From Mangrovimicrobium sp033283265 (GTDB lineage Bacteria; Pseudomonadota; Gammaproteobacteria; Pseudomonadales; Halieaceae), in contig JAWMQN010000001.1 in the NCBI GenBank assembly GCA_033283265.1, positions 1,798,001 through 1,862,000 of the forward strand: a DNA stretch of 64,000 nt, written 5' to 3'. The position numbers were made by a program, and so were the translations under genes. Under the pieces are notes generated by a model. The model searched no databases. It was not told where the DNA came from and was given only the letters and a program-made list of their open reading frames with translations. Within the stretch, counting starts at the first letter, position 1. The number at the start of each line of letters is the position of its first letter. This document shows positions 55,114-64,000 of the stretch, piece by piece.

Positions 55114-56501
55114 GGCAGGCTGATCACCACCCGCAGCCCCGGGTCGTTGCCTTCCAAATCGACCCGGCCGCCGTGGTAGTGGGCCACCGCCTGGGCCATG
55201 CTGAGACCCAGCCCGTGGCCGGGCTGGGCGGAACGGCTGGGATCCACCCGGTAGAAGCGACGGAAGACATCCTCCCAGTGCTCGGCGGAGATCCCCGGAC
55301 CGGTGTCGGCGATGATCACCCGGTGCATCTGCGCCGGGCCACCAGCGGACAGGCTGACCGCCACCTCACCGTTGCGCGGGGTGTACTTGATGGCGTTGTC
55401 GATCACGTTGGAGAACAGCTGGAACAGCAGGTCGGCGTCACCGCGCGTCTGCGCCAGCCGCGTCGGCGGACGGAAGTTGAGACTGATGTCCTTCTCGTGC
55501 GCCAGCGGCTCGTAGAGCTCCACCGCATCGCGCAACACCCGCGCCAGCTCCACCTGGCGCTGGCCGCTGTAGAAGCTGCCCGACTCAAGGCTACTGATGC
55601 GCAGCACCGCATTGAAGGATTGCAGCAGGTGGTCGCATTCGGCGATCACCCCGTCCACTTCCGGCCGCCGCTCCTCGGGCAGGCTGTCCTGCAGCCGCAC
55701 CAGCTGGTTGCGCAGGCGACCGAGGGGGGTGCGCAGATCGTGGGCAATGTTGTCGGAAATGCCGCGAATGCCCTGCATCAGCGACTCCGTCTGGTCGAGC
55801 ATGCCGTTCATCAGCTTGGCCAGGGTCACCACGTGGCCGGTCTCGGCGCTCACATCGAGGCGTTTCGAGGGGTCGCCGCGAATGATCCGCGACATCTCCC
55901 GCCCCAGCCACTCCATCCGCTGCATGCTGCGCTGGGCGGCGAGGTAGCCGCCGACCAGGCCCAGCAGGATGGTCACCAGCATGGCCTGGGCCAGGGTGGT
56001 AAACACCAGCCGGCCACTGAGCAGCGCCGACTGGTAATCGCGGGCGACAATCGCCCGGTAGCCGCTGCCGAGATCGTTCATGCGGGCGATGAACTCCACG
56101 TCCACCGCTTCCCCCCACTGCATCAGGCCCAGTTCGAGGTAGAACCAGCCGTCGTCGAACATCCGGTAGCTGGTCGCCTCGGGCAGGTCGCCGCCGACCC
56201 GCTTGCCGTCGCCGTCCACCACCATGTAGTGAAAGCGATCGAGTATCTGGGCGTCGCGCTGGTCGCGCATGTACTGGAAGACGCCGTCCAGGCCCTGGCC
56301 GTTGTAGACCAGTTTCAGGGTGTCCTGCTCCTCGATGATGCTGCGCGACAGCTCGTTGAAGTAGCGGTAGATGTAGAGGCCGTAGAGCAGGAGGGTGATC
56401 ACCACCACGGTGCCGGTGAGCACCAGCAGGTATTTCACCCCGTAGCGGAAAGTGAGACTGCGCAGGACCCGCTGGGCCTGGGTGGCCCGCCGGTCAGTCA
56501 C
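55092..56501 (-). CDS. Sensor histidine kinase
   Basis: Inner-membrane sensor kinase of 469 residues. Two transmembrane helices (near residues 22-45 and 178-200) flank a periplasmic region of about 130 residues, followed by HAMP and the dimerisation helix with the phosphoacceptor in ISDNIAHDLRTPLGRLRNQL. The ATPase domain has NVIDNAIKYTP, ADTGPGIS and PGHGLGLSMAQAV. GTG start overlaps the response-regulator stop by 4 bp. Its signal is unknown: I do not recognise the periplasmic domain, and no regulated target is adjacent. Confidence 0.93.
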   Translation of the reverse strand: MTDRRATQAQRVLRSLTFRYGVKYLLVLTGTVVVITLLLYGLYIYRYFNELSRSIIEEQDTLKLVYNGQGLDGVFQYMRDQRDAQILDRFHYMVVDGDGKRVGGDLPEATSYRMFDDGWFYLELGLMQWGEAVDVEFIARMNDLGSGYRAIVARDYQSALLSGRLVFTTLAQAMLVTILLGLVGGYLAAQRSMQRMEWLGREMSRIIRGDPSKRLDVSAETGHVVTLAKLMNGMLDQTESLMQGIRGISDNIAHDLRTPLGRLRNQLVRLQDSLPEERRPEVDGVIAECDHLLQSFNAVLRISSLESGSFYSGQRQVELARVLRDAVELYEPLAHEKDISLNFRPPTRLAQTRGDADLLFQLFSNVIDNAIKYTPRNGEVAVSLSAGGPAQMHRVIIADTGPGISAEHWEDVFRRFYRVDPSRSAQPGHGLGLSMAQAVAHYHGGRVDLEGNDPGLRVVISLPYSSTDK

Positions 56502-57181
56502 GGCGGTTCGGGTCCGAGGCGATAGCCGGCGCCGCGCACGGTCTGCAGCAGGGGCTGCTCGAAGTCGCGGTCGATCTTCTGCCGCAGGCGCGAAACGTGG
56601 ACGTCGATGACGTTGGTCTGGGGGTCGAAGTTGTAGCCCCAGACGTGCTCGAGCAGCATCGCCCGGGTCACCACCTGGCCGGCGTGGCGCATCAGGTATT
56701 CCAGCAGGCGGTACTCCCGCGGCTGCAGCGGGACGACCTGGTCGCCGCGCCGCACCTCCTGCTGCAGCAGGTCCATATGCAGGTCGAGCACCTGCAGGCG
56801 GGTGGGCACCTCCCCGCCACTGCTGCGCCGCCGCAGCAGCACCTCGAGGCGGGCCAGCAACTCATCCATCGAGAAGGGCTTCACCAGGTAGTCGTCGGCG
56901 CCGGTTTGCAGGCCGCGCACCCGCTCGTCGACGTCACCGAGGGCACTGAGCACCAGCGCCGGGGTGTCCTTGCCGTGTTCGCGCAGGCCTCCCAGCAGGT
57001 CGAGCCCGGAGCGGCCCGGCAGCATCCGGTCGATCACCCAGAGGTCGAACTCGCCCTCCAGGGCGGTAGTGTAGCCGCTGTCGCCGTCGCCACAGTGCGT
57101 GCAGGCATAGCCCGCCTTGGTGAGCTCACCGCTGATGAATTCGGCGATGGCGAAATCGTCTTCAATCAGTAATACATGCAT
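56498..57181 (-). CDS. OmpR-family response regulator
   Basis: A 227-residue regulator with a receiver domain (LLIEDDFAIAEF; phosphoacceptor aspartate in LWVIDRMLPGRSG; VKPFSMDEL) and a winged-helix DNA-binding domain (LQPREYRLLEYLMRHAGQVV and DVHVSRLRQKIDR). It pairs with the kinase that follows by a 4-bp overlap. I chose ATG 57181 (MHVLLIEDD); a GTG at 57193 would add four residues. The 121-bp gap to the RDD gene holds nothing else recognisable. Confidence 0.94.
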   Translation of the reverse strand: MHVLLIEDDFAIAEFISGELTKAGYACTHCGDGDSGYTTALEGEFDLWVIDRMLPGRSGLDLLGGLREHGKDTPALVLSALGDVDERVRGLQTGADDYLVKPFSMDELLARLEVLLRRRSSGGEVPTRLQVLDLHMDLLQQEVRRGDQVVPLQPREYRLLEYLMRHAGQVVTRAMLLEHVWGYNFDPQTNVIDVHVSRLRQKIDRDFEQPLLQTVRGAGYRLGPEPP

Positions 57182-57302
57182 AGCTGCTTCCACCCGAAGG
57201 TCGGCAATTTAGCACGCCCCCGCACCCGGGCAAAATACGCCGCCGGGCCCCTGCTGCCCCCGGCACTAGGGAAATGGGCAGCGGTGGCTTAGAATGCCGC
57301 CG

Positions 57303-57764
57303 ATGAACGAAAGTCTCCCCGCCCCTTCCCTGCTGCGCCACCTGCTCGCCATGGTCTACGACGCGCTGCTGGTCATCGCCCTGGTATTCGTGGTCTACGC
57401 GCTGGCGCTGGGCGTGCAGGTCGCCCTGCTCGGCAGCGGCAACAACGTCCTCTCGCCGCTGCTGGGGCGGCTATTGTTCGCCGTCTCCGTCACCGGTTTT
57501 TACTGTGCTTTCTGGCTGCGCAGCGGGCAGACCCTGGGCATGCAGACCTGGCGCATCAGGCTGGTCAGCAGCGACGGCAAGCCCCTGCGCTTCAGCCAGG
57601 TCCTGCTGCGCTGTGCCGGCGCGGCGGTCTCCATACTCTTCCTCGGCCTGGGTTACTGGTGGCGCCTGCTCGATCGCAAACAGCGCTACTGGCACGACTA
57701 CCTCTCCGGCAGCCACCTGGTGCTGCTGCCGAAAAGCAGCCGCGAGGATAAAAAGCCCGCCTGA
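57303..57764 (+). CDS. RDD-family membrane protein
   Basis: A 153-residue protein with three hydrophobic segments and the arginine-aspartate motif of the RDD family in LLRHLLAMVYDALLVIALVF and QTLGMQTWRIRLVS; the aspartate in the first helix and the KRQRYWHDYLSG ending are typical. RDD proteins are small membrane proteins of largely unknown role, with a few implicated in cation transport. The ATG at 57303 is used; the open frame begins nine bases earlier. It is convergent with lptG, with 13 bp between stops. Confidence 0.85.
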   Translation: MNESLPAPSLLRHLLAMVYDALLVIALVFVVYALALGVQVALLGSGNNVLSPLLGRLLFAVSVTGFYCAFWLRSGQTLGMQTWRIRLVSSDGKPLRFSQVLLRCAGAAVSILFLGLGYWWRLLDRKQRYWHDYLSGSHLVLLPKSSREDKKPA

Positions 57765-57777
57765 GCGACGCGACGGC

Positions 57778-58839
57778 TCAGCGCGCCCGTCGCAGCAACA
57801 CGACACCCGCCAGCAGGCAGACGGCTATCGGCGCCAGGGCGGCGTAGAGGGGGTGGAAACCGAACACCAGGCTGGCCGGGCCGAGCAGGTCCTGGCTGGT
57901 GCGGAAGGCGATCGCCACGATGACCCCGGCGAAAATGCGGAAGCCCATGGTGCCGTCGCGCAGTGGTCCGAAGATGAAGGAAATCGCCACCAGTACCAGC
58001 GCTCCCACTGCCAGCGGCAGTAATATCTTGCGCCACAGCGCCAGCTGGTAATCCTCCGACTCCATACCCTGGCCCTGCAGGTAGAGGCTGTAGTGGTAGA
58101 GGTCGTCCAGCGCCAGTTGGTCCGGCTCGACAATCACCAGCGCCAGCAGGTCCGGGGTAATGCCGGTCTCCCACTGCAGCGTGGGATAGCTCTCGCGGGT
58201 CGTCTCCCAGCTGCTGAAGCGGGTGCGCTCGACCTCCTCCATGCGCCAGAAGTCGCCGTGGTAGGTGGCCCGCCGCGCGCGCAGCGCCGACACCAGCCGC
58301 CGCTGCTCGTCGAACTGCAGCAGGACGACCCCGTGGACGACGCCCCGCGGCTCCAGGGCGTTGAAGTGGAGGAAGGCGTTGCCCTCGCGGTTCCAGATGC
58401 CGTGGCGCCCGGAAAAGGCCTCCCCCGGGTTTTGCGCCAGCGCGCGCTGGGTCTGCCCGATCTGGTCGGTTTTCGGCGCCACCACGTCACCGAGGACAAA
58501 GCCCAGCAAGGCCACCAGCAGCGCCGGTTTCAGGGCCATCCAGACCAGTCGGCCGATGGAGACACCGGCGGCGCGCATCACCACGATCTCGCTGGAACTG
58601 GCCAACTGGCCGAGGCCGAGCATGCAGCCGATCAGCGCGGCGAAGGGAATGTACTCGTAGCAGCGCCCCGGCAGGGTCAGCGCGATGTACTGGCCGATCT
58701 GCAGGAAGCCGTAGGTCGCGGAGGTATCGTCGGCTTCATCGATAAAGGCGGCGATGGCGTCGAGGCCGACGATGACCGCCAGCACCAGGGCGATCGCGGC
58801 CAGTACCGTCCCGCCGACGTAGCGATCAAGCGCGCGCAT
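57778..58839 (-). CDS. lptG: LPS export ABC transporter permease LptG
   Basis: Inner-membrane subunit of the Lpt complex that extracts lipopolysaccharide, 353 residues, with the arrangement of three helices, periplasmic beta-jellyroll, three helices. LGQLASSSEIVVMRAAGVSI is the family's conserved cytoplasmic loop that contacts the LptB ATPase. It overlaps lptF by 14 bp and is second in the operon, as in related bacteria. Confidence 0.95.
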   Translation of the reverse strand: MRALDRYVGGTVLAAIALVLAVIVGLDAIAAFIDEADDTSATYGFLQIGQYIALTLPGRCYEYIPFAALIGCMLGLGQLASSSEIVVMRAAGVSIGRLVWMALKPALLVALLGFVLGDVVAPKTDQIGQTQRALAQNPGEAFSGRHGIWNREGNAFLHFNALEPRGVVHGVVLLQFDEQRRLVSALRARRATYHGDFWRMEEVERTRFSSWETTRESYPTLQWETGITPDLLALVIVEPDQLALDDLYHYSLYLQGQGMESEDYQLALWRKILLPLAVGALVLVAISFIFGPLRDGTMGFRIFAGVIVAIAFRTSQDLLGPASLVFGFHPLYAALAPIAVCLLAGVVLLRRAR

Positions 58840-59935
58840 TGTTCACCTTCGCCAACCGCAACCAACGGCCAAGGCGGGCGCGATACAACAGCAGCAGCGC
58901 CACGCCGAAATAGCCCAGGTGGATCAACCAGAGCCGCTCCGGACCGGCGTCGCCCTCGGCGATCGCACTGCGGGCGCGGGTCAGCAGCACCAGGTAGCTG
59001 AGGTAAACCAGGAACGCCGGCGCCATCATGATGTAGCGGCCGCGGCGGTGATCCGTACGGCTCATGCAGAAGGCGATCACCGCCACCAGCGGCACCATCA
59101 TCGGAATCGACAGGCGCCAGTGAAGGGCCGCGAGATCCTCGACTTCGGTGGACTGCCACAGGGTGGCCGTCGCGCGTCCGTCCACCGGATCGGCAGTGCG
59201 GATACCGCCCTGAGGTTCCGGGATCAGCTCGCCGTAGCGCTCGAAACTGGAGACCCGGTAGTCGAGATCCCCCGGGTAACCGGAATAGCGGAAGCCGTCG
59301 CGCAGTTCGAGGTAGCGGGCACCGGTCTCCGGGTCGAAGCGCAGCTCACCCTCACGCGCCACGGTGACCTCCATGCGCAGCTTGCCCCGGGCATCGGGCC
59401 CGCCCTCGGAGAGAAACACATCCTGCATCACACCCTCCGCGGTGACGGTCTGGGCGTAGGTGACCAGGTTGCTGCCGCGCCGCGACTGAAAGCGCCCCGC
59501 CGCCACCGCGTGCAGGCCCTGGGAGGATTCCGGCGCGCGCAGCAGGGCCTCGGAACGCTTGGCGCCGAGGGGAGTGATCCACAGGCTGAAACTGCCGACC
59601 AGCAAGGTCACCAGCAGGGCGGGCAGCAGGGTGTAGGCCGCCAGGCGTGTCGGGCTCACGCCACAGGCGCTGAGCACCACCATCTCGCTCTCGACATAGA
59701 GGCGACCGTAAGCCATGAGAATGCCGATAAACAGGCCGAGGGGCAGGATCAGTTCGAGAAAGCCGGGCAGGCGGTAAAGCATCACCGGCAGCAGGATGTC
59801 CGAAGCGATGTTGCCGGTGGCGGCCTCGGCGAGATACTTGACGAAGCGGCCGCTGAAAATAATCACCAGCAATACGAAGCTCACGGCCACCGTGTGAGTG
59901 AGTACATCGCGCGATAGGTAGCGAAGAATTTTCAT
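58826..59935 (-). CDS. lptF: LPS export ABC transporter permease LptF
   Basis: Partner of LptG, 369 residues, starting MKILRYLSRDVLTHTVAVS with the same helix-jellyroll-helix layout and the loop YVESEMVVLSACGVSPTRL that couples to LptB. It is divergent from pepA over an 88-bp shared promoter region, the arrangement found in many gammaproteobacteria. Nothing unusual is seen. Confidence 0.95.
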   Translation of the reverse strand: MKILRYLSRDVLTHTVAVSFVLLVIIFSGRFVKYLAEAATGNIASDILLPVMLYRLPGFLELILPLGLFIGILMAYGRLYVESEMVVLSACGVSPTRLAAYTLLPALLVTLLVGSFSLWITPLGAKRSEALLRAPESSQGLHAVAAGRFQSRRGSNLVTYAQTVTAEGVMQDVFLSEGGPDARGKLRMEVTVAREGELRFDPETGARYLELRDGFRYSGYPGDLDYRVSSFERYGELIPEPQGGIRTADPVDGRATATLWQSTEVEDLAALHWRLSIPMMVPLVAVIAFCMSRTDHRRGRYIMMAPAFLVYLSYLVLLTRARSAIAEGDAGPERLWLIHLGYFGVALLLLYRARLGRWLRLAKVNNARA

Positions 59936-60023
59936 TGCCAGGCGGGAAGGAGGTCGAGCTTCGGTTCAGTTTATTGGCGCAACATCATACACTACGCCGA
60001 CACCGATCGTGAGGAATAAGACT

Positions 60024-61511
60024 ATGAGCGGCTTGAAAATCACTGCGCGCGCCAGCAGCGACGCCAGCAATACCCGCACCCAGTGCCTGGTGCTTCCGCT
60101 GTTCGCGGACGAGGCCCTCAAGGGCGTAGCCAGGGACATCGACAAGGCCGCCGGCGGCGCCATCTCCGCCACCCTGGAACTGGCCGATTTCAGCGCCGGC
60201 AAAGGCCAGAGCTGCCTGCTGCCCGGCGCCGGCAAGGCCCAGCGCATCCTGCTGCTTGGCTGCGGCAAGCGCGACAAGTTCGACCGCGGCGCCGCCCGGG
60301 AGCTGTCGCGCACGCTCTACAGCGCGCTCAACGCCACCACCGCCAAGGAGGCCCTGCTGCTCCTCGACGGGGTGGAAGTTGCCGATGCTGACGGCAGCTG
60401 GCTGCTGGAGACCCTGGCCCGCACCCTGTGCACCAGCATCTACCGCTACACGGAAACCGTGTCCGAGCCGCAGAAGGCCATTGCCCTGTCACGGCTCACG
60501 GTGAGTTCAGGCGTCGGCAAGGCCGCCGCGCAAAAATCGCTCGACCACGGCGCCGCCACTGCCAGCGGTATCAACACCGCCCGCGAACTCGGCAACCTGC
60601 CGGCCAATATCTGCACCCCCAGCTATCTCGCCCAGCAGGCGCGCAAGCTGGCCCGAGGCAACGACAAGCTCAAGGTGCAGGTCGTCGACGAGAAGCGCAT
60701 GCGCGAACTCGGCATGCATTCCTTCCTGTCTGTCACCGCGGGCACCGCGGAGCCGGCCCGCCTGATCATCATGGAATACAGCGGCGGCAAGAAGAGCGAC
60801 AAGCCCTACGTGCTGGTCGGCAAGGGCATCACCTTCGACAGCGGCGGTATCTCGATCAAGCCCGGCCTGAAAATGGACGAGATGAAGTTCGACATGGGCG
60901 GTGCCGCCAGCGTGCTCGGCACCATGACCGCAATCACCGGGTTGGAACTGCCGCTCAATGTGGTTGGCGTGATCGCCGCCGCGGAGAACATGCCCAGCGG
61001 CACCGCCACCAAACCGGGCGACGTGGTCAAGAGCATGTCCGGCAAGACCATCGAGATTCTCAACACCGACGCCGAAGGGCGCCTGGTTCTGTGTGACACC
61101 CTCACCTACGTGGAGCGCTTCAAACCCGCGGCGGTGATCGACATCGCCACCCTCACCGGCGCCTGTGTGGTGGCGCTGGGTTCCCACGCCAGCGGCCTCT
61201 ACAGCAACACCGACGAACTCGCCGATGCCCTGCTCGCCGCCGGCACCGAGAGCCACGACCGCGCCTGGCGCATGCCCCTGTGGGAGGAGTACACCAAGCA
61301 GTTGCAGAGCAACTTCGCCGATCTCGGCAACATCGGCAACGGTGGCGGCGGCAGTGTCACCGCGGCCTGCTTCCTCGCCGAGTTCACCAAGAATTACCCC
61401 TGGGCCCACCTCGACATCGCCGGCACCGCCTGGGATGCCTCGCCCAAGTGGGCCACCGGGCGGCCCGTCGGCCTGCTCACCCGCTACCTGATGGACCGCG
61501 CCGGCAAGTGA
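60024..61511 (+). CDS. pepA: Leucyl aminopeptidase (multifunctional PepA)
   Basis: M17 metallopeptidase of 495 residues. Metal ligands and the active site lie in LVGKGITFDSGGISIKPGL, EMKFDMGGAAS and NTDAEGRLVLCDTL, with the bicarbonate-site arginine and lysine in these motifs. In E. coli the protein also acts as an accessory DNA-binding factor in site-specific recombination and pyrimidine control; the same may hold here. I chose the ATG at 60024, which has GAGGA eight bases upstream, over the GTG at 60009. It overlaps holC by 4 bp. Confidence 0.96.
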   Translation: MSGLKITARASSDASNTRTQCLVLPLFADEALKGVARDIDKAAGGAISATLELADFSAGKGQSCLLPGAGKAQRILLLGCGKRDKFDRGAARELSRTLYSALNATTAKEALLLLDGVEVADADGSWLLETLARTLCTSIYRYTETVSEPQKAIALSRLTVSSGVGKAAAQKSLDHGAATASGINTARELGNLPANICTPSYLAQQARKLARGNDKLKVQVVDEKRMRELGMHSFLSVTAGTAEPARLIIMEYSGGKKSDKPYVLVGKGITFDSGGISIKPGLKMDEMKFDMGGAASVLGTMTAITGLELPLNVVGVIAAAENMPSGTATKPGDVVKSMSGKTIEILNTDAEGRLVLCDTLTYVERFKPAAVIDIATLTGACVVALGSHASGLYSNTDELADALLAAGTESHDRAWRMPLWEEYTKQLQSNFADLGNIGNGGGGSVTAACFLAEFTKNYPWAHLDIAGTAWDASPKWATGRPVGLLTRYLMDRAGK

Positions 61512-61927
61512 CCCTGGTCGGTTTCTACGTCATCCAGAGCGCCGGCCCCGGCGAGCGCCTCAACGTCGCCGCGCGGCTGGCGGACAAGGCCTTCTCCCGC
61601 GGCCACCAGATTTTCATCAACGCGGCGGACCGGGACCAGGCCCAGGCGCTGGACTCGCTGCTGTGGACTTTCCGCCCGGCCAGCTTCCTGCCCCACGCGC
61701 TGGTCGGCGAGGACGAGGGCGAGCCGATCCTCATCGGCTGGGAGCAGGAACCCAGCGCGCACAACGACCTGCTGATCAACCTGCAACTGCAGCCACCGCC
61801 GTGGTTCTCGCGCTTCGGCCGCGTGGCCGAGGTGGTGACCCAGGACGCCGACTCGCTGCCGGCGATGCGGGAGTCGTGGAAGATGTACCGGGAGCGGGGG
61901 TATCAGTTGGAGAAGCACGATCTCTGA
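61508..61927 (+). CDS. holC: DNA polymerase III chi subunit
   Basis: Small clamp-loader accessory protein, 139 residues, that links the replisome to single-strand binding protein. It starts with GTG overlapping the pepA stop (GTGA): VTLVGFYVIQSAGPGERLNV. The interior carries the chi-type segments ARLADKAFSRGHQIFINAAD and LDSLLWTFRPASFLPHALVG. Order pepA-holC-valS is conserved in gammaproteobacteria. Confidence 0.93.
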   Translation: MTLVGFYVIQSAGPGERLNVAARLADKAFSRGHQIFINAADRDQAQALDSLLWTFRPASFLPHALVGEDEGEPILIGWEQEPSAHNDLLINLQLQPPPWFSRFGRVAEVVTQDADSLPAMRESWKMYRERGYQLEKHDL

Positions 61928-61935
61928 GTCTCTAG

Positions 61936-61949
61936 CCGCTATATAGCGG
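61936..61949. other. Perfect 14-bp palindrome between holC and valS
   Basis: CCGCTATATAGCGG, nine bases after the holC stop. It is too AT-rich at its centre for a tight loop and no T-run follows, so it may be a protein site or a weak stem rather than a terminator. The rest of the 271-bp gap has only the valS promoter candidate. Confidence 0.5.
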
Positions 61950-62160
61950 AAGTCTTCCCTCTACGCTGCTTAGGGTAGTTTCGATGCCGGCGGGAAGGCT
62001 CCAGGCGTTCATTCGCTGGCGATACCCCAGGCGCAATGGGCCCGGCTACGAAGCCCCATCAAATCACCCCGAAAGCCCCCTCGTCCGGAGACAATAAAAG
62101 TGAGCCCACAGGCAATACTCGCTCACCAGCATGCGCCTACGAATCACCCAATGGATCGCG

Positions 62161-62166
62161 TATAAT
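62161..62166 (+). promoter_or_regulatory. Candidate -10 box for valS
   Basis: A perfect TATAAT hexamer 32 bp upstream of the valS start codon. The base pairs 17 bp further up (CTACGA) do not match a -35 consensus, so the assignment rests on the -10 alone. Confidence 0.55.
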
Positions 62167-62198
62167 CGCGCGCTCGAAAAAACGCCCCCGGAAAACCG

Positions 62199-64000
<1,802 letters not shown>

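Overview
The window is high-GC, densely coded DNA from a gammaproteobacterium. Chromosomal markers fix the class: lptG-lptF divergent from pepA-holC-valS, a complete ccoNOQP-ccoGHIS cluster, ung, dinB and bolA. Purine degradation, an F420 operon, a TonB-dependent receptor and a DUF1631-GGDEF-EAL protein together suggest an aerobic, probably marine heterotroph of the Halieaceae (OM60/NOR5) type. That placement is inference. I see no tRNA, rRNA, CRISPR array, prophage or insertion sequence.

Positions 1-23469 (apart from dinB at 10222-11349) form a purine-salvage and purine-degradation region. A leftward operon xdhA-xdhB-xdhC-uraD-uraH-guaD takes guanine and hypoxanthine to xanthine and urate and handles the two steps after uricase. 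An adenine deaminase-like gene lies next to it, divergent from a RutR-type TetR regulator and an 8-oxoguanine deaminase. A second leftward operon (hpxW, TauE/SafE permease, pucG, allC, periplasmic nucleoside hydrolase) is divergent from puuE, hpxX, hpxY, a second deaminase-like amidohydrolase and an NCS2 base permease. Together they predict the route allantoin, allantoate, ureidoglycine, oxalurate, oxamate, oxalate. Uricase and hpxZ are not in the window. RutR-box-like palindromes occur in four intergenic regions of this cluster, including a perfect 26-bp palindrome at 17701-17726.

Positions 23567-32315 hold small accessory genes (VOC protein, membrane protein, an L7/L12-like anchored protein, ung, a GDT1-type Mn/Ca transporter) and then a compact leftward coenzyme F420 operon: npdG-cofE-cofD and a 1054-residue protein that joins CofC, CofG and CofH in one chain. 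This three-domain fusion is the most unusual gene product in the window.

Positions 32507-48537 hold a large c-di-GMP-type protein, then a membrane protein and the cbb3 oxidase operon with its assembly genes. A perfect FNR/ANR box lies upstream and a strong hairpin separates structural from assembly genes. A TonB-dependent receptor with a clear terminator follows. Positions 48615-64000 are ordinary chromosomal genes: a propeller-like membrane protein, an MliC-type lipoprotein, a permease, a serine protease, trhO, bolA, a protein with degenerate DTS repeats, a two-component system, RDD protein, lptFG, pepA, holC and the start of valS. Two families of palindromic intergenic repeats (9946-10070 and 26617-26655) share a CATCCATG core.
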